Source: Bacteroidota bacterium
GTDB taxonomy: Bacteria; Bacteroidota; Bacteroidia; AKYH767-A; 2013-40CM-41-45
Direction: 5' to 3'
DNA length: 64,000 nt
Assembly: GCA_016711505.1 (NCBI GenBank)
Contig: JADJSV010000003.1
Coordinates: 62,001 to 126,000 of the forward strand
The notes below the pieces were generated by a model. That model was not told where the DNA came from. It saw only the letters and a program-made list of their open reading frames with translations, and made no database searches. Position 1 is the stretch's first letter; each line of letters begins with the position of its first letter. Positions 39,940-48,661 of this stretch are shown piece after piece. The translations under genes and the position numbers were made by a program.

Positions 39940-40962
39940 ATGGGATTGTTCGATTTTCTTACTCAAGAAATTGCTATTGACCTGGGAACGGCCAATACGC
40001 TGATTATTCATAACGACAAAGTTGTGGTAGATGAACCATCTATCGTGGCTATCGATCGTATGACCGGAAAGGTCATTGCAGTCGGTAAACAGGCCATGAT
40101 GATGCATGGTAAAACGCACGAAAATATCAAGACAGTCCGCCCATTGAAAGATGGTGTGATTGCCGATTTCGATGCTGCTGAACACATGATCCGCGGAATG
40201 ATAAAAATGCTTAGTCCGAAAGGCAGCCTTTTTACTCCTTCTCTAAGAATGGTGATCTGTATCCCTTCAGGAATTACTGAAGTTGAGAAGAGAGCCGTTC
40301 GTGATTCCGCTGAACATGCCGGTGGCAAAGAAGTGTATCTCATTCACGAACCCATGGCTGCTGCAATCGGTATCGGTATCGATGTGGAAGAACCAATGGG
40401 AAATATGATCATCGATATCGGTGGTGGTACAAGTGAAATTGCTGTCATCGCTCTTGGTGGAATTGTTTGCGATCAGTCTATCCGCGTAGCAGGTGACGGT
40501 TTTACAAATGACATCTGGGATTACATGCGTCGTCAGCACAATATCCTCATCGGTGAACGTTCTGCCGAAAGAATTAAAATAGAAGTTGGCTCCGCATTAC
40601 CTGAACTTGAAAATCCGCCACCTGATTTCGCTGTTCATGGCCGCGATCTTATGACGGGTATTCCAAAAGAAATTACAGTGAGCTATTCTGAAATTGCTCA
40701 TGCACTTGATAAATCAATTTCAAAAGTTGAAGAAGCGATTCTGAAAGCTCTTGAAATGACTCCACCTGAATTGTCTGCCGATATTTATCGTACCGGAATT
40801 TATCTGACCGGTGGTGGCGCACTTCTTCGTGGACTGGATCAAAGAATAGCTTTGAAAACAAAATTGCCTGTTCACGTTGCTGAAGATCCACTACGTGCAG
40901 TTGTTCGTGGTACCGGTATCGCTCTGAAAAATATCGGACGTTTCAAATTCCTTATTCCTTAA
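39940..40962 (+). CDS. mreB: rod shape-determining protein MreB
   Basis: 340 residues. Bacterial actin that organises lateral cell-wall synthesis on the inner membrane. ATPase motifs: phosphate-1 IDLGTANTLIIHND, phosphate-2 IIDIGGGTSEIAVIAL, adenosine motif TGGGALLRGLDQ. It heads the block mreB-mreC-mreD-mrdA-rodA. mreC follows after 39 bases. Its presence implies a rod-shaped cell. Confidence 0.98.
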   Translation: MGLFDFLTQEIAIDLGTANTLIIHNDKVVVDEPSIVAIDRMTGKVIAVGKQAMMMHGKTHENIKTVRPLKDGVIADFDAAEHMIRGMIKMLSPKGSLFTPSLRMVICIPSGITEVEKRAVRDSAEHAGGKEVYLIHEPMAAAIGIGIDVEEPMGNMIIDIGGGTSEIAVIALGGIVCDQSIRVAGDGFTNDIWDYMRRQHNILIGERSAERIKIEVGSALPELENPPPDFAVHGRDLMTGIPKEITVSYSEIAHALDKSISKVEEAILKALEMTPPELSADIYRTGIYLTGGGALLRGLDQRIALKTKLPVHVAEDPLRAVVRGTGIALKNIGRFKFLIP

Positions 40963-41001
40963 TCAGTCGATACGATTTCTGTGGGAAAATCTAATTGATG
41001 A

Positions 41002-41835
41002 ATGCGTAATCTGTTTCTCTTCCTTTGGAAGTATAACTTTTTTATTTCTTTCCTGCTCCTGGAAATTCTATGCGGTTACCTTATCGTTCAGAATAATAAT
41101 TTCCAACGCGCAAGTTTCATCAATTCTACCAATCAGGTTGCTGCTAAAGTAAACTCTGCTGTCAGTTCTGTAACTGAATACATCAATTTGGGAATTACTA
41201 ATGACGCTCTCTCAAGAGAAAATGCTGCTTTCAAATCATTGATGCCTGATGTATTTTACATCGATAGCGCTATTCGAAGAGTTCAATCCGATACAGTACT
41301 GAAACAACAATATACTTTCATGACTGCCAAAGTTGTGAATAATACTACAAATCGCAGAAGTAATTATCTTACTCTAAACCGCGGTAGTCTGCAAGGTGTA
41401 CAACCTGAAATGGGTGTGATCTGTCCGGACGGAATCGTTGGAATTGTTAAAGATGTTTCCGAACATTATTGTTCGGTAATTTCATTTCTTCATAAAGACA
41501 GTCGTATCAGTGCCCGTCTGAAAAAAACAAACTTTATCGGATCAATGGTGTGGGATGGATTTGATGCAACTCACGGCCGGTTAAACGATATTGAAAAACA
41601 CGTTAAGGTAAGTAAAGGCGATACGATCATCACAACTTCTTTCTCTTCTATTTTTCCTGAAGGAATCTTGATCGGAGTGGTGGAGTCTGTTAATCCGACT
41701 TCAAATAGTACATTCCAGGATATCACTATCCGCTTGTCAACAAGGTTTGGAAGTTTATCCTATGTATATATAGTAAGCAATCTTTTAAAAGATGAACAAC
41801 AGGCATTGGAGGAGCCATTAAAAAATGATCGTTAA
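41002..41835 (+). CDS. mreC: rod shape-determining protein MreC
   Basis: 277 residues. One N-terminal membrane helix (FFISFLLLEILCGYLIV), a short helical region, then the periplasmic beta-domain (LNRGSLQGVQPEMGVICPDG; GDTIITTSFSSIFPEGILIG) that in MreC assembles into filaments and regulates PBP2. It overlaps mreD by 11 bases. Confidence 0.96.
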   Translation: MRNLFLFLWKYNFFISFLLLEILCGYLIVQNNNFQRASFINSTNQVAAKVNSAVSSVTEYINLGITNDALSRENAAFKSLMPDVFYIDSAIRRVQSDTVLKQQYTFMTAKVVNNTTNRRSNYLTLNRGSLQGVQPEMGVICPDGIVGIVKDVSEHYCSVISFLHKDSRISARLKKTNFIGSMVWDGFDATHGRLNDIEKHVKVSKGDTIITTSFSSIFPEGILIGVVESVNPTSNSTFQDITIRLSTRFGSLSYVYIVSNLLKDEQQALEEPLKNDR

Positions 41836-42358
41836 AATCCTGGCTCAACTATGGCGCTTTATCTTCCTTATCGGATTACAAGTAGTCCTGCTCAATCATA
41901 TTCAATGGAGCGGCTACGTCAATCCATATGTTTACATCCTCTTCATTCTGATGCTTCCGGTTGAAACACCAAAGTGGCTGTTACTTATTCTTGCTCTCTG
42001 CACCGGATTAGTGATCGATATGTTTGGTACCAGCGGCGGCATTCATGCTGCAGCAACTGTCTTCATGGCATTTGCGCGGCCGGGAGTATTAAAGCTTATC
42101 GCACCACGTGATGGTTACGATACTGATACGAAACTTACACCCGGTGTTATGGGCTTTAATTGGTTCATAACCTATATCAGCATTATGGTATTGTTGCATC
42201 ATCTTGCGTATTTTTACATAGAGGTGTTCCGCTTCAGTGAGTTTTTTATGACATTCTTAAAGGCAATCATCAATTCAATGATCACCGTTGTACTCATTGT
42301 TGTCGGTCAGTATTTATTCGGAAGACAAGGGAAGAGAAATGAACGTATCATCGGGTAG
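41825..42358 (+). CDS. mreD: rod shape-determining protein MreD
   Basis: 177 residues, almost entirely hydrophobic, with about five transmembrane segments and the loop GLVIDMFGTSGGIHAAATV typical of MreD. It partners MreC in the elongasome. The ATG at 41825 lies inside the end of mreC, and its own 3' end overlaps the PBP2 start by 20 bases, implying tight translational coupling. Confidence 0.93.
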   Translation: MIVKILAQLWRFIFLIGLQVVLLNHIQWSGYVNPYVYILFILMLPVETPKWLLLILALCTGLVIDMFGTSGGIHAAATVFMAFARPGVLKLIAPRDGYDTDTKLTPGVMGFNWFITYISIMVLLHHLAYFYIEVFRFSEFFMTFLKAIINSMITVVLIVVGQYLFGRQGKRNERIIG

Positions 42359-44234
42359 GACTACCGTAATTTATTTTATTTTTTTCGTCGTAGCATTTAT
42401 TTATTTGTTGCGCTTATTCTATATTCAGGTTATCGATAAGAGTTATGAGTTGTCTGCAAATAATAATGTTTTACGTCTTGTAATTGATTACCCTTCACGC
42501 GGATTGATCTACGACAGAAATGGAAAGCTGCTTGTATTTAATGAGCCTGTTTATGATCTGATGATCATTCCCAAGCAAGCAAAGGACATCGATACTGTTG
42601 AATTGTGTAAACTGATCGGAATCACAAAGGAAGATTATATTGAAAAGTTCAGAAAAGCAAAAGCTTATTCACCCGTAAAAGCAACGATCTTCGAAAAACA
42701 ATTGTCTGTCGTTACGTATGCGACATTTCAGGAAAAGTTATATAAGTTTCCCGGATTTTTTGTTCAGCCTCGTACACTTAGAAAGTATCCTGATCCTATG
42801 GCTGCCCATTTGTTCGGATATATCGGTGAAGTAGATTCTGCAATCACTCACAAAAATCCGTACTACCGCGATGGTGACTACATTGGTAAAAGCGGTATTG
42901 AACAATCGTATGAAACAGTTCTCCGCGGACAACGAGGAGTCCGGAGAGTTATGGTTGATGTATTCAACCGCGAGAAAGGAAGTTTTCAGGACGGAAAATA
43001 TGATACAGCTGCTGTTGCCGGTGAAAGTCTTACGATAACGATCGATGCCGATCTGCAACGGTATGCTGAAAAATTATTTCAGAATAAAGTCGGAGCAGTC
43101 GTAGCGATTGAACCTTCTACCGGAGAGATCCTCGCCTGCGTAAGTAATCCTTCCTATGATCCGAATTTACTTGTAGGACGTGCACGAACTAAAAATTACG
43201 CTCATCTTTTATTTGATCCATCAAAGCCTTTGTTCAATCGTGCATTGATGGCTTACTATCCGCCGGGTTCAACATTCAAGCTTATCAACGATCTGATCGG
43301 TGAAGAAGAAGGCGTATTGCATCCGAATACTTCTTACTACTGCGATGGAGGATATCACATGGGTTCACTCACTGTGAAATGTGATGCACGACACGGTACG
43401 ATTGCTTTGGAAACTGCTATCGAACATTCATGCAATACTTATCACTGTTATGTTTTCAGGAGCATTGTTGATCAGAAAAAATTTAAGTCTACAGAAGAAG
43501 GCTATGAGAACTGGAGACGACATGTACTAACATTCGGTATTGGTAAAAGACTTTATAGTGATCTGCCTCAGGAATTGAAAGGGAATGTTCCGACTGTTCA
43601 GTATTACGATAAATATTTTGGTAAAGGCAGATGGAGATCGTCTACAGTTGTTTCCCTTTCTATCGGACAAGGTGAATTAGGAATTACTCCATTGCAAATG
43701 GCAAATACAATGTGCATCATTGCCAACCGCGGACATTTTTATATTCCGCACATCATGAAAAAAGTGGGGAATAACCCGCAGAAAGATAAAAAGTTCACAG
43801 AGAAGAATCATACTTCAGTTCGTCCGGAGTATTATGACATCGTGCAGGATGGTATGCAAAAAGTTCTCGAGTCCGGAACAGCTGCGCGATCACAGATTAA
43901 AGGAATTACCGTTTTAGGTAAAACAGGTACTGCACAGAATCCCGGGAAAGATCACTCGCTCTTTGTCGGTTTTGCTCCAAGAGAAAATCCAAAGATCGCT
44001 GTAGGGATCATGGTTGAAAATGGAGGCTGGGGTAGCGACTGGGCTGCGCCTATTGCAACTTTAATGATAGAGAAATATCTGAACGATACGATTGCCAGAA
44101 AAGATCTTGAGAAAAGAATGTTTGAAGGAGTTATTACTCCAAAAGTATATCAGCCAAAAGTTCCGATTGCAAAAAAGGATAGTGTTGTGAAACTCATTCC
44201 GGTCAGACCGAAATTAATTAAAACAAAAAACTGA
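42339..44234 (+). CDS. mrdA: penicillin-binding protein 2
   Basis: 631 residues from the ATG at 42339 (MNVSSGRTTVIYFIFFV). Upstream in-frame codons lie inside mreD. N-terminal membrane anchor, then a PBP-dimer domain (DYPSRGLIYDRNGKLL) and the transpeptidase domain. The latter has the active-site SxxK in PPGSTFKLINDL, SCN in EHSCNTYHCYVF, and KTG in VLGKTGTAQNPG. It cross-links peptidoglycan during elongation and works with RodA, encoded directly after with a 1-base overlap (TGATG). Confidence 0.96.
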   Translation: MNVSSGRTTVIYFIFFVVAFIYLLRLFYIQVIDKSYELSANNNVLRLVIDYPSRGLIYDRNGKLLVFNEPVYDLMIIPKQAKDIDTVELCKLIGITKEDYIEKFRKAKAYSPVKATIFEKQLSVVTYATFQEKLYKFPGFFVQPRTLRKYPDPMAAHLFGYIGEVDSAITHKNPYYRDGDYIGKSGIEQSYETVLRGQRGVRRVMVDVFNREKGSFQDGKYDTAAVAGESLTITIDADLQRYAEKLFQNKVGAVVAIEPSTGEILACVSNPSYDPNLLVGRARTKNYAHLLFDPSKPLFNRALMAYYPPGSTFKLINDLIGEEEGVLHPNTSYYCDGGYHMGSLTVKCDARHGTIALETAIEHSCNTYHCYVFRSIVDQKKFKSTEEGYENWRRHVLTFGIGKRLYSDLPQELKGNVPTVQYYDKYFGKGRWRSSTVVSLSIGQGELGITPLQMANTMCIIANRGHFYIPHIMKKVGNNPQKDKKFTEKNHTSVRPEYYDIVQDGMQKVLESGTAARSQIKGITVLGKTGTAQNPGKDHSLFVGFAPRENPKIAVGIMVENGGWGSDWAAPIATLMIEKYLNDTIARKDLEKRMFEGVITPKVYQPKVPIAKKDSVVKLIPVRPKLIKTKN

Positions 44235-45499
44235 TGGGAAGAGACGACAGAAGCATATTGCAAAACATTGACTGGGTACTTGTAGGGATCTTCCTTGTAA
44301 TGGTTTTATTCGGGTGGATGAATATTTATGCAGCAGTTTATAATGATGAGCATAAGAGCATTCTTGATTTTACCCAGAACTATGGTAAACAAAGCATCTG
44401 GATCGTTTGTGCATTGTTCATCGCTTTAATGGTCCTTGTTATCGATGGAAAGTTTTATGCGGCATTCTCCTATGCCATCTATGTAGTTATGATCCTGCTC
44501 TTGCTGTCAACCTTTGCTTTTGCAAAAAATGTAAAAGGATCGTATGGTTGGATTGACATTGGTGCATATAAATTGCAACCCGCCGAGTTTGCGAAATTTG
44601 CAACGAACATGGCGCTCGCAAAATTTTTAAGTACACTGGATACAAGAATGCAGGATTTCAAAACAAAGTTGATCTCATTGGCAATCATTGGAATTCCGGC
44701 TATAATTATTTTATTGCAAAATGATACAGGTTCTGCATTAGTCTTCGGTGCATTTGTGCTTGTCCTTTACAGAGAAGGCCTTTCAGGAAATATACTTTTA
44801 CTTGGATTGGTCTCTGGAGCATTGTTTGTTCTAGCATTGCTTATCCAGCAAACAACATTATTTATTGTTATAGGAATAATTGCTTTGCTGATCTTAATGG
44901 TTGTGCGGAGGAATAAGAAAAATATTTTTACAATTGTTGCAGGCGCACTTGTAGCAATGGCAATTGTGTTCAGTGTCGATTATTTTTACAACAGTGTTCT
45001 TCAGGATCACCAGCGAATTCGTATTGATGTTTTGCTTGGAAAAGAAGTGGATCTGAAGGGTGCCGGTTATAATGTCAATCAAAGTAAGATCGCTATCGGC
45101 TCCGGTGGATTTTTTGGTAAAGGATTCTTAAAAGGAACTCAAACAAAATATGACTTTGTGCCTGAGCAAAGCACTGACTTTATTTTCTGTACAGTAGGCG
45201 AGGAGTGGGGTTTTCTTGGAAGTCTTGTGGTCATCGGACTCTTTGTTGCACTACTTGCCCGCATCATTTATGTAGCTGAAAGGCAAAGATCAGCCTACTC
45301 CAGGATCTATGGGTATGGCGTAGCGTGTATACTTTTTGTGCATTTATTGATCAATATCGGTATGACCATTGGATTAGCGCCTGTAATTGGGATTCCTTTG
45401 CCATTTTTTAGCTATGGCGGTTCATCATTATGGTCCTTTACAATCCTCCTTTTTATCTTCATCCGGCTTGATGCCTACAGGCTGCAAATTCTGAGATAA
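44234..45499 (+). CDS. rodA: rod shape-determining protein RodA (SEDS glycosyltransferase)
   Basis: 421 residues with ~10 transmembrane helices. SEDS signatures: KGSYGWIDIGAYKLQPAEFAK, QNDTGSALVF with the catalytic Asp region, VPEQSTDFIFCTVGEEWGF, and the C-terminal GLAPVIGIPLPFFSYGGSSL. It polymerises lipid II glycan strands with PBP2. It is the last gene of the mre block. Confidence 0.97.
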   Translation: MGRDDRSILQNIDWVLVGIFLVMVLFGWMNIYAAVYNDEHKSILDFTQNYGKQSIWIVCALFIALMVLVIDGKFYAAFSYAIYVVMILLLLSTFAFAKNVKGSYGWIDIGAYKLQPAEFAKFATNMALAKFLSTLDTRMQDFKTKLISLAIIGIPAIIILLQNDTGSALVFGAFVLVLYREGLSGNILLLGLVSGALFVLALLIQQTTLFIVIGIIALLILMVVRRNKKNIFTIVAGALVAMAIVFSVDYFYNSVLQDHQRIRIDVLLGKEVDLKGAGYNVNQSKIAIGSGGFFGKGFLKGTQTKYDFVPEQSTDFIFCTVGEEWGFLGSLVVIGLFVALLARIIYVAERQRSAYSRIYGYGVACILFVHLLINIGMTIGLAPVIGIPLPFFSYGGSSLWSFTILLFIFIRLDAYRLQILR

Positions 45500-45594
45500 T
45501 TGCAAATTCTTCATTTCCAATGTAAAGCGTGACAATTCCAAGACATTATTCATGAGTCTTTCATTTAACTTTAACTTAACAAAAATCGAAAACC

Positions 45595-46065
45595 ATGAAA
45601 AAAACACTACTTTCTATTATCTCCCTGATTTCAATTATGGGAATCATGCAGTCTTGCACAAAAGAAAATGAAGAATGTTCTTCTACATCAATCTCTGATC
45701 AGACGATAGCACAAATGGTGCAGTCATCATCAGATCTGGTATATATGACTTCTTCAGCAAAATCTTTGCAAACATCGGGTAACTTCCGGATTAAAATGAA
45801 CTCTACTGCAGCTTCAGCTTTTAGAAATAGTGGAAAGTCAACTTATCCGAACAACAGTATGCTTGTTCGCGAAGCGCTTGATCAAAATGGAAATGTAACT
45901 GGTTCAGATATTATGTATAGATCAATGTCGGATCCTAATGCTCACCAAGGCTGGATCTGGACAAGTCTGGATGAAAACGGTGAAGTAATTTATAATGCAT
46001 CTGAAAGAGGAGCGAAATGTCAAAGCTGTCATAGCGGAAATATCGTTTCTTTTAACGGCATCTGA
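45595..46065 (+). CDS. lipoprotein with cytochrome P460-like domain and single CxxCH haem motif
   Basis: 156 residues. Signal and lipobox MGIMQSC; then a domain ending GWIWTSLDENGEVIYNASERGAKCQSCHSG. The W-x-W ... E-x-G ... C-x-x-C-H layout matches the cytochrome P460 / cytochrome c'-beta family, which binds one c-type haem and in studied members handles hydroxylamine or NO. The length fits. Whether the cross-linking Lys of P460 is present cannot be judged by eye. A paralogue is encoded at 50405-50902 on the other strand. Expected on the periplasmic side of a membrane. Confidence 0.75.
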   Translation: MKKTLLSIISLISIMGIMQSCTKENEECSSTSISDQTIAQMVQSSSDLVYMTSSAKSLQTSGNFRIKMNSTAASAFRNSGKSTYPNNSMLVREALDQNGNVTGSDIMYRSMSDPNAHQGWIWTSLDENGEVIYNASERGAKCQSCHSGNIVSFNGI

Positions 46066-46093
46066 GTATTGTGTTTTTATGTGGTCTAATTGT

Positions 46094-46133
46094 AACGCCT
46101 TCTTCTGTCTCCCGGAAGAAGGCGTTTATTTTT
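46094..46133 (+). terminator. Rho-independent terminator after the P460-like gene
   Basis: AACGCCTTCTTC (46094-46105) pairs perfectly with GAAGAAGGCGTT (46115-46126) around a 9-base loop, followed by TATTTTT. It is 28 bases past the stop. Confidence 0.9.
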
Positions 46134-46280
46134 GCCCCATTATCTGATTTTCTACTTAAGAATTTGAACTGTTCACATCAATTTTCAGAATGATTACATA
46201 AATAAGTGCAGAATCAGAAAATTTTGGTTGAATTGAAATTACTGCAATAATAAATTTAGATATCTTTAAATAAAAAACAG

Positions 46281-48422
46281 ATGAAAAAATGTCTGCTCTT
46301 ATTGTTTCCGCTTATACTTTTATTTTTTTCTTCTGAAAAAACTTCTGCACAATGTGCAATGGCAGTAAATGGAAATGTATATACTGTCACAACACCTTTA
46401 GATAATGTTCCTGGAAGTCTGAGATCTGCTATAAATGATGCGAACATTGACGGAACAGGTGGCCTCATTACTGTAGCTTGTAGTGGACCAATTGTTCTTC
46501 AGTCCCCGCTGCCGCAAATTTATTGCGATTCGCTCATGATTATAATCGCCGGCGTGCAACTTGATGGTGGTAATGTCTGCACTGATCCTGCATTCGAATT
46601 TTCTACTGCTCATAGTTGTGCTTCACTTTCTCCAAATTCAGCAATTAATTTTATTCCCAGGGTTTTCTCCGTCTTCAGTTCTGATGATTCAGGTCCGGGT
46701 ACATTAAGGGATATCATTAATGCAGCAAACTTTTCGCCTTCTCAGGATATTATACATTTTAATTTATCCGGTCCTGCACCCCGGACAATTCAATTGAACA
46801 GTGCATTGCCTCAAATAATCTACTCTCTTGAAATCAATGGAGCAAGCCAGCCTTTACATGGATATATTGGATCTGCCCCTCGAATTGCAATTGAAGGAGT
46901 CAATAAAACATTTCCAGGTTTATGGTTTGAGAACATCAATGATCCATCAGGCTTCATTGGAAAGGTGTATGGACTTACACTCCATAATTTTTCAACAGCC
47001 GTACATTCGGAAGTTCTATATCAGATGGTTATCGGAGATAATTTACGACGGAATGTGATCGGTCATAACAATTGGGGAATATTTTCAAGGAATGACAGTC
47101 TTCTGGATATTACAAATAATTTTATCGGACTGGATACCGGTGGTACGGCTGCTGATTCAAATGACATTGGAATAACAATTTTGGGAAATCAAAATGCCTC
47201 ACAGCAATTACAAGTCAATCGCAATGTTATTTCAGGAAATAATCAAGGCGCTATAATATATAACGGAGTGTTAAGCGGGTCTTTTAAAGGCAATCTGATT
47301 GGAACTGACAAGACAGGATCTTATGAAATTGCAAATCCGCATGGGGGAATTTCTTGCGGAGGAAGTAATGTAGAATTTGGTGGATTGAATCCCGGAGATG
47401 GAAATCTTTTTTCAGGGAGTTCATATTCTAATCTTGAAGCCGGAATAAATAATCGTGTTTTAGGGAATAAGTTCGGAACTAATCTTGCTGGAACAATGGC
47501 GATACCTAATATTGACGGTCCATGTGTTGTAGCTTACGGCGGAACAATTATTGGTGGTCCTTCGCTCTCAGACAGAAATATTTTTGGAAGTAACGCAATA
47601 ATGATTCTCGGACCGGGAGTAAGAGTTGAGAATAATTATTTTGGAATAGATAGCTCAGGCACGATTAATTTCCCTATAAATGGAAGCGCAGTAGAGTGCT
47701 TGTCGGATTCGAATGAGATTAAAAATAACGTAATCAGGAATTGTGAATCCGGAATAGCACTGAGTAGTCGTCACAATGTTGTCATTGGTAATAGCATCAG
47801 CGAATGCTATAATGGGATTAACTGCAATGCCAATTTTAATTTGTACACGCATAACAGTATTTTCAACAATTCAAATTTGGGAATTTATCATTTCAATAAT
47901 GCCAATAATAATTTACTGCCACCTGTAATTGCAATTTTTAACCAGAACGGAGCATCAGGAAGTTCAGAACCGAATGCTGTTATCGAATTGTATTACAGCG
48001 AGTCTCAGAACGGAACTCCACAAGGTAAAACATATATTACAACAGTCACTGCTGATGCAGCAGGAATATGGTCTTATATAGGCTCACTGATCGATACATT
48101 GAATATTACTGCGACTCAGACGATAAATGGTAACAGTACTTCCGTGTTTGCTGATTTTCCGTTATCGTCGCATATTGATTCTGATCCGGATATGAATATT
48201 TCAATATATCCGAATCCGGCAAATTCTTATTTTATTCTGGAAACTTCAAGAGAAATTTTACAGACAAGTATTTCTGATCTTCTCGGAAAAACTCTTTTAA
48301 CAATTAACACTTATTCTGTAGACAAAGTCTTCAATACTTCCTGGCTTGAAAATGGTTTTTATATCATCAGAATTAAAACAACGAATGGAGAATATTTTAC
48401 AAGAATTCAGATAGTCCATTAA
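46281..48422 (+). CDS. T9SS-secreted right-handed beta-helix protein
   Basis: 713 residues. Signal peptide (KKCLLLLFPLILLFF ... SAQ). Two copies of a start-of-helix motif occur: VPGSLRSAINDANIDGTGG and GPGTLRDIINAANFSPSQD, as in polymorphic outer-membrane/choice-of-anchor proteins. A long series of parallel-beta-helix coils follows (NRNVISGNNQGAIIYNG, NNVIRNCESGIALSSRHN, NSIFNNSNLGIYHFNN). The C-terminal type A CTD is ISIYPNPANSYFILET ... TSWLENGFYIIRIKTTNGEY. Such helices often bind or cleave polysaccharides, but no catalytic triad is recognisable. A possible -7 element (TATCTTTA) precedes the ATG by ~17 bases. Confidence 0.86.
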   Translation: MKKCLLLLFPLILLFFSSEKTSAQCAMAVNGNVYTVTTPLDNVPGSLRSAINDANIDGTGGLITVACSGPIVLQSPLPQIYCDSLMIIIAGVQLDGGNVCTDPAFEFSTAHSCASLSPNSAINFIPRVFSVFSSDDSGPGTLRDIINAANFSPSQDIIHFNLSGPAPRTIQLNSALPQIIYSLEINGASQPLHGYIGSAPRIAIEGVNKTFPGLWFENINDPSGFIGKVYGLTLHNFSTAVHSEVLYQMVIGDNLRRNVIGHNNWGIFSRNDSLLDITNNFIGLDTGGTAADSNDIGITILGNQNASQQLQVNRNVISGNNQGAIIYNGVLSGSFKGNLIGTDKTGSYEIANPHGGISCGGSNVEFGGLNPGDGNLFSGSSYSNLEAGINNRVLGNKFGTNLAGTMAIPNIDGPCVVAYGGTIIGGPSLSDRNIFGSNAIMILGPGVRVENNYFGIDSSGTINFPINGSAVECLSDSNEIKNNVIRNCESGIALSSRHNVVIGNSISECYNGINCNANFNLYTHNSIFNNSNLGIYHFNNANNNLLPPVIAIFNQNGASGSSEPNAVIELYYSESQNGTPQGKTYITTVTADAAGIWSYIGSLIDTLNITATQTINGNSTSVFADFPLSSHIDSDPDMNISIYPNPANSYFILETSREILQTSISDLLGKTLLTINTYSVDKVFNTSWLENGFYIIRIKTTNGEYFTRIQIVH

Positions 48423-48461
48423 AAAAACGTCTTCAATTTAGATTTCGTTTCTCGTCTTTCA

Positions 48462-48611
48462 TTAATTTTTAATTAGTTTGATTGTTTGAAAATCTATATT
48501 CGATTTTATTTTACAAAAGTAAGTCCCACTATTCAGATCAGACAGATCAAGATTTATTTTATTTTTACCCGGCACCGTGTTTTTTAGTGAAATGTTCTTA
48601 AGCCCTCTGCC
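48462..48611 (-). pseudogene. orphan T9SS C-terminal domain remnant
   Basis: On the minus strand, 49 codons ending at 48462 read GRGLKNISLKN ... INLDLSDLNSGTYFCKI ... FQTIKLIKN and stop. That is the last half of a type A CTD, with the LDLSDLNSGTYF and TIKLIK signatures. A stop codon lies just upstream and there is no start, signal peptide or body. It sits immediately downstream of the complete T9SS gene at 48662-50239, so it is probably the tail of a deleted neighbour or tandem copy. Confidence 0.8.
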
Positions 48612-48661
48612 TTGTTATTATGGTTGAATGAGAAAAAATGATGATTGAAACAGAAAAAGGG

